Assembly (NCBI RefSeq): GCF_041435055.1
Contig: NZ_CP108002.1
Coordinates: forward strand, 2,046,001 to 2,110,000
Source of the DNA: Streptomyces sp. NBC_00341
GTDB taxonomy: Bacteria > Actinomycetota > Actinomycetes > Streptomycetales > Streptomycetaceae
Direction of reading: 5' to 3'
Length of the DNA stretch: 64,000 nucleotides
The notes beneath the pieces were generated by a model. The model was not told where the DNA came from, ran no database searches, and saw only the letters and a program-made list of their open reading frames with translations. The translations under genes and the position numbers were made by a program. This document shows, piece after piece, positions 7,974 through 17,800 of the stretch (its first letter is position 1; each line of letters starts with the position of its first letter).

Positions 7974-9548
7974 CTACGCCGCGCGACGCCCGCGCGCGGG
8001 CGCACCGCTGCGGCCGGAGCCGCCGGAGCGACCCGCACCCCCGGTACCGCCGGCGCCTGCGGCGCCACCGGCTCCACGACGGCCACGCCCGCGCGTGCCC
8101 GAGCGGAAACCGCCGCCGGTACCGGACCCGGTGGAAGCGGACCGGGTGCGCGGCTTCGGCTGGGTGGGCTGCGGGATCTCGACCACGATGGCGATGCCGG
8201 AGGGCTCACGCGCGCCGGTGATCCGGGCGAGCTCCTCGTCGGTGGACTTGATCCGGGTGGTGTGCGGCGCGATGCCCGCGTCCTGCATCAGCCGGGTCAT
8301 CTCCCGCTTCTCCTCGGGCAGCACCAGCGTGACGACGCTGCCGGACTCCCCGGCGCGCGCCGTGCGCCCGCCGCGGTGGAGGTAGTCCTTGTGGTCGGTG
8401 GGCGGGTCGACGTTGACGACCAGGTCGAGGTCGTCGACGTGGATGCCGCGCGCTGCCACGTTCGTCGCGACGAGCGCGGTGACCTGGCCGTTCTTGAACT
8501 GGTCCAGGGTGCGGTTGCGCTGCGGCTGCGAGCGGCCGCCGTGCAGGGCCGCGGCCCGGACACCGCTGGCGAGCAGCCGCTTGGCGAAGCGGTCGGCGGC
8601 GCGCTTGGTGTCGACGAACATGATCACCCGGCCTTCGCGGGCGGCGATCTTCGTGGCGACTGCCTTCTTGTCGGTCTCGTCGAGCACGTGGAGCACGTGG
8701 TGCTCCATGGTGGTGACGGCACCGGCGGACGGGTCGACCGAGTGCACGACGGGGTCGGTCAGGAACATCTTGACCAGCCGGTCGATGTTCTTGTCCAGGG
8801 TCGCGGAGAAGAGCATCCGCTGCCCGTCCGGCTCGACCTGCTTGAGCAGGGCGACGACCTGCGGCATGAAGCCCATGTCGGCCATCTGGTCGGCCTCGTC
8901 GAGGACGGTGATGGCGACCTGGTCGAGGCGGCAGTCGCCGCGTTCGATGAGGTCCTTGAGCCGGCCCGGCGTGGCGACGAGCACCTCGGCGCCCCGGCGC
9001 AGGGTGCCGGACTGCTTGCTGATCGACATCCCGCCGACGACGGTGGCCATCCGCAGGTTGACCGAGGTGGCGTAGGGCGTCAGCGCGTCGGTGACCTGCT
9101 GGGCGAGCTCGCGGGTCGGGACGAGGACGAGGACGAGCGGCGCCTTCGGCTCGGAGCGCCGTCCGGCGGTGCGGGCCAGCAGCGCGAGGCCGAAGGCGAG
9201 GGTCTTGCCGGAGCCGGTGCGGCCCCGGCCGAGGATGTCCCGGCCGGCCAGCGAGTTCGGCAGGGTGGCGCCCTGGATCGGGAAGGGGTCGGTGACGCCC
9301 TGCGCGGCAAGGGTTTTCAGCAGGGCGGCGGGCATGTCCAGCTCGGCGAACGCCTCGACGGCGGGCAGTGCGGGGGTCATGGTTTCGGGCAGGGCGAACT
9401 CACCCTGCGGCGGCGTGGCCTTGCGACGCGGCGACGCCTTGCCGGATCCCTTGCCGGAACCCTGTGCGGTTGCCTTTGCCTGGGCCGTGCCACGCCCCCT
9501 CGACGGGCGATTGCGGGCGGGACGGTCCTGACGTTCGGAGCGGGTCAT
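7974..9548 (-). CDS. DEAD-box ATP-dependent RNA helicase
   Basis: A 524-residue RNA helicase that unwinds structured RNA using ATP. Order: basic low-complexity N-terminus (1-50), Q motif FPIQGATLP near 89, Walker A GRTGSGKT at about 109-116, DEAD box VLDEAD near 215, LFSATLD, and motif VI HRGGRTARAG, then a Gly/Arg-rich tail (RGRGRRGAGG) typical of RNA-binding RhlE-like helicases. The ATG at 9548 has AGGAGG ten bases upstream; the frame stays open for 81 codons further but that part is not conserved-looking. It lies downstream of the cold-shock gene on the same strand, consistent with a role in RNA remodelling at low temperature. Confidence 0.93.
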   Translation of the reverse strand: MTRSERQDRPARNRPSRGRGTAQAKATAQGSGKGSGKASPRRKATPPQGEFALPETMTPALPAVEAFAELDMPAALLKTLAAQGVTDPFPIQGATLPNSLAGRDILGRGRTGSGKTLAFGLALLARTAGRRSEPKAPLVLVLVPTRELAQQVTDALTPYATSVNLRMATVVGGMSISKQSGTLRRGAEVLVATPGRLKDLIERGDCRLDQVAITVLDEADQMADMGFMPQVVALLKQVEPDGQRMLFSATLDKNIDRLVKMFLTDPVVHSVDPSAGAVTTMEHHVLHVLDETDKKAVATKIAAREGRVIMFVDTKRAADRFAKRLLASGVRAAALHGGRSQPQRNRTLDQFKNGQVTALVATNVAARGIHVDDLDLVVNVDPPTDHKDYLHRGGRTARAGESGSVVTLVLPEEKREMTRLMQDAGIAPHTTRIKSTDEELARITGAREPSGIAIVVEIPQPTQPKPRTRSASTGSGTGGGFRSGTRGRGRRGAGGAAGAGGTGGAGRSGGSGRSGAPARGRRAA

Positions 9549-9735
9549 ACGGAATTGCCCTCCTGGGGATTCCTGGGAACTACGTGGGACTGCTGGGACT
9601 TTTTCCAGGGCCCGCGCGGAATGCGGACTGCTGCACGCGGCGCGCGGGGGCCCGGGACACCCGGGGTGCTTCGTCGCACCCGGTGCGGGGCGCCCGTGGG
9701 CGCCCGGAACGTACGTATTCCCAGGGACAGCACAA

Positions 9736-9770
9736 GCCGGGACCCGCACCTTCACGGTGCGGGCCCCGGC
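9736..9770 (-). terminator. Strong hairpin downstream of the cold-shock gene
   Basis: A 15-bp stem with one wobble pair (GCCGGGACCCGCACC and GGTGCGGGCCCCGGC) closes a TTCAC loop, 22 bases past the cold-shock stop. It should separate that transcript from the helicase gene. The rest of the 243-base gap (9549-9791) shows no gene. Confidence 0.75.
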
Positions 9771-9791
9771 TGCGAGGTACGCGTCCGGCAA

Positions 9792-9995
9792 TTAGGCCGG
9801 GACGATGTTCTCCGCCTGCGGGCCCTTCTGGCCCTGCGTGACGTCGAAGGAGACCTTCTGGCCCTCCTGGAGCTCACGGAAGCCCTGGGTGGCGATGTTG
9901 GAGTAGTGGGCGAAGACGTCAGCGCCGCCGCCGTCCTGCTCGATGAAGCCGAAGCCCTTTTCCGAGTTGAACCACTTCACGGTTCCAGTAGCCAT
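9792..9995 (-). CDS. Cold-shock protein, CspA family
   Basis: A 67-residue single cold-shock domain that binds single-stranded nucleic acid and acts as an RNA chaperone. RNP1 KGFGFI and RNP2 DVFAHYSNI are intact, and the [16 protein letters not shown] start is nearly invariant in actinobacteria. Several copies per genome are usual, so I do not assign a numbered symbol. A long non-coding stretch precedes it (9996-10299), which would fit a structured 5' leader of the kind that controls csp mRNAs. A hairpin terminator follows. Confidence 0.95.
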   Translation of the reverse strand: MATGTVKWFNSEKGFGFIEQDGGGADVFAHYSNIATQGFRELQEGQKVSFDVTQGQKGPQAENIVPA

Positions 9996-10080
9996 GTCAT
10001 TCTCCTAAAACAGGTGCAGTGCCGGAAATCCGCACTTTACGAATTCCAAGTCGCCGCATTGAGCCCCACCCGGAGAAAGC

Positions 10081-10123
10081 CGGAAAACAATAAAGCGCCT
10101 GAGGAAGCATTCCCGTCAGGCGC
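10081..10123 (-). terminator. Rho-independent terminator with T tract, between TetR and cold-shock genes
   Basis: On the minus strand GCGCCTGA and TCAGGCGC (10116-10123 and 10095-10102) pair around a 13-base loop that can itself pair (GGAA with TTCC), and are followed by TTTATTGTTTT. This is unusually canonical for Streptomyces. It lies about 180 bases past the TetR stop and 86 bases before the cold-shock start. It probably ends the TetR transcript. It could instead act in the cold-shock leader. The remainder of 9996-10299 holds no gene that I can see. Confidence 0.65.
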
Positions 10124-10299
10124 ACATAAAGTTCATGGGTACCAAAACTGCAACCGGACCACCGTAGCACGATCTGCCGACCAGCGGTGGGACACGCCAC
10201 GCCGCCGGCCGGCTGTTTTCCGGGTGAACCCATGGGGCGCAAGGGCCGGAGCCGTTCGAAGATCGTCGAAGAGAAGACCGTCGAGGCCTCCGGACCGCC

Positions 10300-10911
10300 T
10301 CAGCCGCGCAGCGCGATCCCGTCCAGGACCATCGACAGGTACTGGCGGGCGATCTCCTCCGGGCTGTGCTGTCCGCCCGGCCGGTACCAGGAGGCGGCGA
10401 CCCAGACGGTGTCGCGGACGAACCGGTAGGTGAGGCGGATGTCGAGATCGGCACGGAAGACCCGGTCCGCGACGCCGCGCTCCAGGGTGCCGAGCCAGGC
10501 CTTCTCGAACTTCTGCTGGGAGTCGACGAGGTACTGGAACCTCGGCTGGGCCGCCAGGTGCTGGGACTCCTTCTGGTAGATGGCGACGGCGGCACGGTGC
10601 CGGTCGATCTCGCGGAAGGACTCGGTGACGAGCGCCTCGATGGTCTCCCTGGGGCCGAGCCCGGCGGCGAGCACCGCGTCGTACCCCTCCCACAGCTCGT
10701 TCAGGAAGGTGGAGAGGATTTCGTCGACCATCGATTCCTTGGAATCGAAGTGGTAGTAGAGGCTGCCCGCGAGCATTCCGGCCGCGTCCGCGATCCGGCG
10801 GACGGTCGTGGCGTTGTATCCCTGCGCGGCGAACACCTCCGCGGCGGTGGCGAGCAGCTCGCCGCGCCGCTCGGGGGAAGGCGTCGCCTGTGGCTTCTTC
10901 TTGGTAGGCAC
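10300..10911 (-). CDS. TetR-family transcriptional regulator (KstR2-like)
   Basis: A 203-residue one-component repressor. The N-terminal helix-turn-helix lies at about residues 18-62 and includes YNATTVRRIADAAGM and SLYYHFDSKESMV, followed by the all-helical ligand-binding half. The DNA-binding part, especially SLYYHFDSKESMVDEIL, resembles the KstR2 group that senses CoA thioesters in steroid or fatty-acid breakdown, but this is from memory of the family and the ligand is not established. It has no catabolic neighbours: a cold-shock gene follows and a PPOX-fold gene precedes. Start ATG at 10911. Confidence 0.82.
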   Translation of the reverse strand: MPTKKKPQATPSPERRGELLATAAEVFAAQGYNATTVRRIADAAGMLAGSLYYHFDSKESMVDEILSTFLNELWEGYDAVLAAGLGPRETIEALVTESFREIDRHRAAVAIYQKESQHLAAQPRFQYLVDSQQKFEKAWLGTLERGVADRVFRADLDIRLTYRFVRDTVWVAASWYRPGGQHSPEEIARQYLSMVLDGIALRG

Positions 10912-10972
10912 CCGTCCATTCTCCGCCCGGGGAACGGTGCCACGGCCACCGCGTCACCCTTCCCCCGGCCGG

Positions 10973-11479
10973 TCAGGGCGCTGTCGTCGTCGATCCGTCG
11001 TCGTTGCCCCTGCGGATCGTGCGTACCGGGCGGCCGGGGCGCCAGGACTGGATGACCATGGTGTCGCCGCCCTCGAGTCCTACGCGTACCACCTCGGTGA
11101 GCTCCACCCGGAAGAGGTGGAAGGGCTCCGGCGGCGTCACCTCGTCGATGAACCGGGCCAGCACCTCGGGGTCTGTCACCTCCACGGCCCGGCCGGAGAT
11201 CCGGGCGTCCCCGTCGGCCATCTCGGCGCCGGGGCCCGGATTGGCGTGCACCGCGAAGCGGGGGTCGCGGCGCAGGTCCAGCGCCTTGCGGGAGTTCGGC
11301 ATCATGCCGAGGAACGGCTCGCCCAGCCGGAACTCCACTTCGAGGCCGGTCACCCGGGGTGAACCGTCCTCTCGTAGGGTCGCCAGGACGTGGTGCTTGT
11401 ACTGCTCGAAGCGTCGGCGCACGGTGTCGGCGAAGTCCGGCTCCGCGGTCCGGAAGTCTGCCCAGGAGTTCGATGTCAT
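10973..11479 (-). CDS. Pyridoxamine 5'-phosphate oxidase-fold (PPOX) protein
   Basis: A 168-residue split beta-barrel flavin/F420-binding protein. The middle segment VLATLREDGSPRVTGLEVEF, then MMPNSRKALDLRRDPRFAVHA and the later GRAVEVTDPEVL, give the standard PPOX order. Enzymes of this group reduce or oxidise small molecules with F420 or FMN, or bind haem; the substrate here cannot be told. No signal peptide. It is separate from its neighbours by about 60-80 bases each side and is probably monocistronic. Confidence 0.82.
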   Translation of the reverse strand: MTSNSWADFRTAEPDFADTVRRRFEQYKHHVLATLREDGSPRVTGLEVEFRLGEPFLGMMPNSRKALDLRRDPRFAVHANPGPGAEMADGDARISGRAVEVTDPEVLARFIDEVTPPEPFHLFRVELTEVVRVGLEGGDTMVIQSWRPGRPVRTIRRGNDDGSTTTAP

Positions 11480-11560
11480 GAGTTCATCGAACTCCGTAAT
11501 CCCGACAGCTCCTGTCCGGATTCCTCCGGCGGTTGTCCCGGACCACCCGTTCGGATGCCG

Positions 11561-12166
11561 TCAGGTGCCGTCCCCGGCTGTCCGCCGGCCGCCGGGCCCG
11601 TGTCCCGACAGCGTGATCAGCGCCGCGTACCCGTACGTCCGCAGTACGCACGACGCGCGGCCGTGCAGCGACACCGCGTCGTAGCGGCCGAGTCCGGTGT
11701 CCGTACCGTCGATGTCGGCGCCGTCCTCCAGCGCCACGGCCAGCACCGCCCCGCCCTCGGGCGCCGCGAGCCGCAGGGTGCCGCGTACGACCGCCACCTC
11801 GGCCCGTACGCGGTCCCTGCGGTGCATCACGTTGAGGTTGACGACCGGGCCCGCCAGCAGCCGTCCGCCGGTCTCCACGTCGCCCGGGAAGCCGTGGGGC
11901 CAGTACGGCTCGTCGACGATGTGGTGCTCCCCGTCCACCATGAGGTCCATCCCGGCGCCCTCCACCACGGTCAGGGTGCGGTCCACGCCGGGGAACGCGG
12001 AGAACGGCCCGTCCTCGGTGACGTCCGCGAGGCTGACCCGCCAGTCGAAGCCGTCGCCCGCCGGACCGGGCGCCGCGGCGATCTCGCGGGTGACTCCCCC
12101 GCCGTTCTTCCAGGGGGCCGGCACCCGGCCGGCCGCGCGCAGGATCCGGAACGCCTCGGAGGTCAT
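11561..12166 (-). CDS. HutD/Ves family protein
   Basis: A 201-residue cupin-like protein. The start RILRAAGRVPAPWKNGGGVT and the following DFDWRVSLADVTEDGPFSAFPG-type segment (here GFDWRVSLADVTEDGPFS) are hallmarks of HutD/Ves. HutD is often found with histidine-utilisation genes and is thought to have a regulatory or substrate-buffering role; no hut genes are nearby, so that role is not supported by context. ATG at 12166. Cytoplasmic. Confidence 0.85.
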   Translation of the reverse strand: MTSEAFRILRAAGRVPAPWKNGGGVTREIAAAPGPAGDGFDWRVSLADVTEDGPFSAFPGVDRTLTVVEGAGMDLMVDGEHHIVDEPYWPHGFPGDVETGGRLLAGPVVNLNVMHRRDRVRAEVAVVRGTLRLAAPEGGAVLAVALEDGADIDGTDTGLGRYDAVSLHGRASCVLRTYGYAALITLSGHGPGGRRTAGDGT

Positions 12167-12320
12167 GGGGGTGCTCCGGTCTCTACGGGGGCAGGGACAC
12201 CGAGCCTAAGGGTTGTCCCGCAGCCACCTGCTGGTCCGCGGTCCCCCGGGGGTTCGCTATCTTGATCGCCGCCGCCCCCCACCGGCCGCTCTCGCCCGTT
12301 CACCGATGAAGGAGCCGGCC

Positions 12321-13244
12321 ATGGAGGCCGCCATCACCACGTGCTACCGCCACCCCTCGTACGAGACGTACGTGAGCTGTACCCGCTGCGAGCGCTTCAT
12401 CTGTCCGGACTGCATGCGTGAGGCCTCGGTCGGCCACCACTGCGTGGAGTGCGTGAAGGAGGGGCGGCGTTCGGTCCGGCAGGCGCGGACGGTCTTCGGC
12501 GGGACGGTGGCCAGGAGCACGGTTCCGCTCGTCACCTATGTGCTGATGGGCCTGAACATCCTGGTGTACCTGGCCGAGCTGGTGCGCCCGGGGATCGTGG
12601 ACCGGTTCGGGATGACGGGTGCGGAGCTGACCGGTCCGGACGGCGTCAGGTACGTCTACGAGAGCGGCGGCATCCCCGGCTTCGACGTGACCGGGGTGCT
12701 GGGCGGTGAGTGGTACCGGCTGCTGACCGGCGCATTCCTGCACCTGCCGCCCGACGGGTCCGCCCTCGGCTCTGTGCCGTTCGGGGTGCTGCACATCGTC
12801 TTCAACATGTACGCGCTGTGGAACCTGGGCCGGGTCGTCGAGGAGCAGCTGGGCCGGGTCCGCTTCCTCGCGCTGTACCTGCTGTCCGCGCTGGGCGGTT
12901 CGGTTCTGGTGTACCTGGTCGCGCCGCAGGAGACCTCGGTGGGCGCCTCCGGCGCGGTCTTCGGGCTCGCGGCGGCCTTCTACGTGATCAGCCGGCGGCT
13001 GGGCCGGGACATGCACGCGGTGAACAGGTTCCTGGCCGGGTTCCTGGTGTGGATGGTGGTCTCGGCCGGGTTCACGTCGTGGCAGGGCCATCTGGGCGGG
13101 CTGCTGACCGGTGCGCTGGTGACGGTGGTCTACGCGTACGCCCCGGCGGAGCGGCGTACCTCGGTCCAGGCGGCCGGGTGTGTGGTGCTGTCCGCGGTGC
13201 TGGTGCTGCTGGTGGTCCTCAAGACGTCGGCGCTGACGGGCTGA
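12321..13244 (+). CDS. Rhomboid-family intramembrane serine protease with N-terminal zinc-finger
   Basis: A 307-residue membrane protease. The N-terminal 50 residues hold a B-box-like set of Cys/His pairs (CYRHP, CTRC, CPDC, HHCVEC). The rhomboid core follows with six or more membrane segments, the catalytic Ser in GASGAVFG and the catalytic His in WQGHLGGLL. It cleaves substrates inside the membrane; its target is unknown. The ATG at 12321 is preferred over the one at 12306 because GAAGGAG lies six bases before it. A bidirectional hairpin follows and separates it from gltD. Confidence 0.9.
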   Translation: MEAAITTCYRHPSYETYVSCTRCERFICPDCMREASVGHHCVECVKEGRRSVRQARTVFGGTVARSTVPLVTYVLMGLNILVYLAELVRPGIVDRFGMTGAELTGPDGVRYVYESGGIPGFDVTGVLGGEWYRLLTGAFLHLPPDGSALGSVPFGVLHIVFNMYALWNLGRVVEEQLGRVRFLALYLLSALGGSVLVYLVAPQETSVGASGAVFGLAAAFYVISRRLGRDMHAVNRFLAGFLVWMVVSAGFTSWQGHLGGLLTGALVTVVYAYAPAERRTSVQAAGCVVLSAVLVLLVVLKTSALTG

Positions 13245-13268
13245 GCGTGACCGGCCCGGGATGCGCCA

Positions 13269-13310
13269 CGGCGCCTGCCGAATCGTCCGGTCGGGGACGG
13301 GCAGGCGCCG
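13269..13310. terminator. Hairpin between convergent rhomboid and gltD genes
   Basis: CGGCGCCTGCC (13269-13279) and GGCAGGCGCCG (13300-13310) are exact complements around a 20-base loop that has some internal pairing. It can end transcripts from both sides. Confidence 0.7.
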
Positions 13311-13355
13311 CGTTCAGTTCCGTACGCCGTTGTACGGGACGTCTGTGTGCCGTGA

Positions 13356-14816
13356 TCAGACCATCATGGAACGGTCCGTCGGGCGGATCGGGGCCGGCAG
13401 TGCGCTGGCCCCGGTGAGGAAGCGGTCCACGCCGCGTGCCGCGGAGCGGCCCTCGGCGATGGCCCACACGATGAGGGACTGGCCTCGGCCGGCGTCACCG
13501 GCGACGAACACGCCGTCGACATTCGTAGCGTACTGGTCGTCGCGGGCGACGTTGCCACGGGCATCGAGTTCCAGGCCGAACTGCTGGACGAGGCCGTTGG
13601 CCTGGTCGGTGCCGGTGAAGCCCATGGCGAGGGTGACCAGCTGCGCCGGGATGACCCGCTCGGTGCCGGTCTTCTGCTCCAGCTTGCCGTCCTTGAACTC
13701 CACCTCGATGAGGTGGAGGGACTGGACGTCGCCGTTCTCGTCGCCCTCGAAGTGGGTGGTGGAGACGGAGTAGATCCGCTCGCCGCCCTCCTCGTGCGCG
13801 GAGGTGACCTTGTAGAGCATCGGGAAGGTCGGCCAGGGCTGGTTGGCGTTCCGGTCCTCGCCCGGCCGGGGCATGATCTCCAGCTGGGTGACGGAGAGCG
13901 CGCCCTGCCGGTGGGCGGTGCCGACGCAGTCGGCGCCGGTGTCGCCGCCGCCGATGACGACGACGTGCTTGCCCTCCGCGGTGATCGGGGAGACCGTCAG
14001 GTCGCCCTCCTGCACCTTGTTGGCGAGCGGCAGGTACTCCATCGCGAAGTGCACGCCGTTCAGCTCGCGGCCCGGTACGGGCAGATCGCGGGAGACGGTG
14101 GCACCCGCGGCGATGACGACGGCGTCGTAGCGGCGGCGCAGCTTGGCGGCGTCGACGTCCGTGCCGACCTCGACCTCGGTGCGGAACTTGGTGCCCTCCG
14201 CGCGCATCTGCTCGATGCGGCGGTTGATGTGCGACTTCTCCATCTTGAACTCGGGGATGCCGTACCGCAGGAGGCCCCCGATGCGGTCCGCGCGCTCGTA
14301 GACGGCGACCGTGTGGCCGGCCCGGGTCAGCTGCTGGGCGGCGGCGAGCCCGGCCGGTCCGGAGCCGATGACGGCCACGGTCTTGCCGGAGAGGCGCTCG
14401 GGCGGCTGCGGGGTGACGTCGCCGCGGTCCCACGCCTGGTCGATGATGGAGACTTCGACGTTCTTGATGGTGACGGCCGGCTGGTTGATGCCGAGCACGC
14501 ACGCCGACTCGCACGGGGCGGGGCAGAGCCGCCCGGTGAACTCCGGGAAGTTGTTCGTGGCGTGCAGGCGCTCGGACGCGGCGGTCCAGTCCTCGCGGTA
14601 GGCGTAGTCGTTCCACTCGGGGATGAGGTTTCCGAGCGGGCAGCCCTGGTGGCAGAACGGGATGCCGCAGTCCATGCAACGGCCGGCCTGCTTGCTGATG
14701 ATCGGGAGCAGCGAGCCCGGAACGTAGACCTCGTTCCAGTCCTTGACGCGCTCATCCACGGGGCGGGTCTGGGCGACCTCGCGGCCGGTGGTCAGGAAGC
14801 CCTTGGGGTCAGCCAT
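13356..14816 (-). CDS. gltD: Glutamate synthase (NADPH) small subunit
   Basis: A 486-residue FAD and iron-sulfur protein that passes electrons from NADPH to the large subunit for conversion of glutamine plus 2-oxoglutarate to two glutamates. The N-terminal cysteine sets [17 protein letters not shown] and [13 protein letters not shown] bind two 4Fe-4S clusters; [13 protein letters not shown] binds FAD and [11 protein letters not shown] binds NADPH; the C-terminal [13 protein letters not shown] completes the FAD site. Length is normal. Its start overlaps the gltB stop by eight bases, so the two subunits are translationally coupled. Confidence 0.96.
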   Translation of the reverse strand: MADPKGFLTTGREVAQTRPVDERVKDWNEVYVPGSLLPIISKQAGRCMDCGIPFCHQGCPLGNLIPEWNDYAYREDWTAASERLHATNNFPEFTGRLCPAPCESACVLGINQPAVTIKNVEVSIIDQAWDRGDVTPQPPERLSGKTVAVIGSGPAGLAAAQQLTRAGHTVAVYERADRIGGLLRYGIPEFKMEKSHINRRIEQMRAEGTKFRTEVEVGTDVDAAKLRRRYDAVVIAAGATVSRDLPVPGRELNGVHFAMEYLPLANKVQEGDLTVSPITAEGKHVVVIGGGDTGADCVGTAHRQGALSVTQLEIMPRPGEDRNANQPWPTFPMLYKVTSAHEEGGERIYSVSTTHFEGDENGDVQSLHLIEVEFKDGKLEQKTGTERVIPAQLVTLAMGFTGTDQANGLVQQFGLELDARGNVARDDQYATNVDGVFVAGDAGRGQSLIVWAIAEGRSAARGVDRFLTGASALPAPIRPTDRSMMV

Positions 14817-17800
14817 TGGTCGCCGCCTCCATCATCTTCTCGGTGGTCTCCTGCTCGGAGAGACCGGCGAGCTCAGCGGCGTCCTTGGCGGCGAGCACTG
14901 CCTTGTAGGTGGACGGGATGATCTTGCTGAAGCGGGTCACGGCGGTTTCCCACTCGGCGAGGAGCTTCTCGGCGACCGTGGATCCGGTCTCCTCCTGGTG
15001 GCGGCGCACGACGTCGTGCAGCCACTGCCTGTCGGTGTCGGAGAGCTCCTCGACCGCGCCGAGGTTCCCGACGTTGACGTGGTCGCGCTGGAGGTCGATG
15101 ACGTAGGCGACGCCGCCCGACATGCCGGCCGCGAAGTTGCGTCCGGTCTCGCCGAGGACGACGGCGTGTCCGCCGGTCATGTACTCGCAGCCGTGGTCGC
15201 CCACGCCCTCGGAGACGACCGTGGCGCCGGAGTTGCGGACGCAGAAGCGCTCGCCGGTGCGGCCGCGCAGGAACAGTTCGCCGCCGGTGGCGCCGTAGGC
15301 GATGGTGTTGCCCGCGATGGTGGAGTACTCGGCGAGGTGGTCCGCGCCCCGGTCCGGGCGGACGATGACGCGGCCGCCGGAGAGGCCCTTGCCGACGTAG
15401 TCGTTGGCGTCGCCCTCCAGGCGCAGGGTCACACCGCCGGGGAGGAAGGCGCCGAAGGACTGGCCCGCGGAGCCGGTGAAGGTGATGTCGATGGTGTCCT
15501 CCGGCAGGCCCGCGCCGCCGAACTTCTTCGTGACCTCGTGGCCGAGCATGGTGCCGACGGTCCGGTTGATGTTGCGGATCGCGATCTGCGCGCGGACCGG
15601 CTGGGCGGCCTCTGCGCTGTCGGCCTTCAGGGCGTCGGCGGCGAGCTTGATCAGCTCGTTGTCCAGTGCCTTGTCCAGTCCGTGGTCCTGCTCCGCGATC
15701 TGGTGGCGGACGGCGCCGTCGGCCAGCTCGGGGACGTGGAACAGCGGGGCGAGGTCGAGGCCCTGGGCCTTCCAGTGCGTGATCGCCCGGTCGGTGTCGA
15801 GCAGCTCGGCGTGGCCGACGGCCTCCTCGATCGAACGGAAGCCGAGCTCGGCGAGGATCTCGCGGACTTCCTGGGCGATGAACTCGAAGAAGTTGACGAT
15901 GTACTCGGCCTTGCCGGAGAAGCGGTCCCGCAGGACCGGGTTCTGGGTGGCGATGCCGACGGGGCAGGTGTCCAGGTGGCAGACGCGCATCATGACGCAG
16001 CCGGAGACGACGAGCGGCGCGGTCGCGAAACCGAACTCCTCGGCGCCCAGCAGTGCGGCGATGACGACGTCGCGGCCGGTCTTGAGCTGGCCGTCGGTCT
16101 GCACGACGATGCGGTCGCGCAGGCCGTTGAGCAGCAGCGTCTGCTGGGTCTCGGCGAGGCCGAGCTCCCAGGGGCCGCCCGCGTGCTTCAGCGAGGTCAG
16201 CGGGGAGGCGCCCGTTCCGCCGTCGTGGCCGGAGATGAGGACGACGTCCGCGTGGGCCTTGGACACACCGGCGGCGACCGTGCCGACGCCGACCTCGGAG
16301 ACCAGCTTCACGTGGATGCGGGCCGCCGGGTTGGCGTTCTTGAGGTCGTGGATCAGCTGGGCCAGGTCCTCGATGGAGTAGATGTCGTGGTGCGGCGGCG
16401 GGGAGATCAGGCCGACACCGGGGGTGGAGTGCCGGGTCTTGGCGACCCACGGGTAGACCTTGTGGCCGGGCAGCTGGCCGCCCTCGCCGGGCTTGGCGCC
16501 CTGGGCCATCTTGATCTGGATGTCGTCCGCGTTGACCAGGTACTCGCTGGTGACGCCGAAGCGGCCGGAGGCGACCTGCTTGATGGAGGAGCGGCGCGCC
16601 GGGTCGTAGAGCCGGTCGGCGTCCTCGCCGCCCTCGCCGGTGTTGGACTTGCCGCCCAGCTGGTTCATGGCGATGGCGAGGGTCTCGTGCGCCTCGCGGG
16701 AGATCGAGCCGTAGGACATGGCGCCGGTGGAGAAGCGCTTGACGAGTTCCGAGACGGACTCGACCTCTTCGATGTCGATGGCCTCGCGGTCCGAGGTGAA
16801 GCCGAACAGGCCGCGGAGCGTCATCAGCCGCTCGGACTGCTCGTTCACCCGCTCCGTGTACTGCTTGAAGATGTCGTAGCGGCGGTTGCGGGTGGCGTGC
16901 TGGAGGCGGAAGACCGTGTCCGGGTCGAACAGGTGCGGTTCGCCCTCGCGGCGCCACTGGTACTCGCCGCCGATCTCCAGCGCGCGGTGCGAGGCGGAGA
17001 TGCCGGTGGCCGGGTAGCCCTTGGCGTGCCGGGCGGCGACCTCCTTGGCGACGACGTCGAGTCCGGCGCCGCCGATCTTGGTGGCGGTGCCGTTGAAGTA
17101 CCGGTCGACGAAGGACTGGTCGAGGCCGACGGCCTCGAAGACCTGGGCGCCGCGGTAGGAGGCGACGGTGGAGATGCCCATCTTGGACATCACCTTCAGG
17201 ACGCCCTTGCCCAGTGCGTAGATCAGGTTGCGGATGGCCTGCTCGGCCTCGATGCCCTCGATGAAGGTGCCGGCCCGGACCAGGTCCTCGACGGACTCCA
17301 TGGCCAGGTACGGGTTGACCGCGGCGGCGCCGAAGCCGATCAGCAGCGCGACGTGGTGGACCTCGCGGACGTCACCGGCCTCGACCAGCAGGCCCACCTG
17401 GGTGCGCTGCTTGGTGCGGATGAGGTGGTGGTGGACGGACGAGGTGAGCAGCAGCGAGGGGATCGGTGCGTGCTCGGCGTCGGAGTGCCGGTCGGACAGG
17501 ACGATCAGGCGGGCGCCGTCCTCGATGGCGGCGTCTACCTCGGTACAGATCTCCTCGATCCGTGCGGCCAGCGCCTCGCCGCCGCCGCCGACCCGGTAGA
17601 GGCCGGAGAGCGTGGCGGCCTTCATGCCCGGCATGTCGCCGTCGGCGTTGATGTGTATGAGCTTGGCCAGCTCGTCGTTGTCGATCACCGGGAACGGGAG
17701 CGTGACGCTGCGGCAGGCCGCGGCGGTCGGCTCCAGGATGTTGCCGGCCGGGCCGAGCGTGGAGCGCAGCGAGGTGACGAGCTCCTCGCGGATGGCGTCC

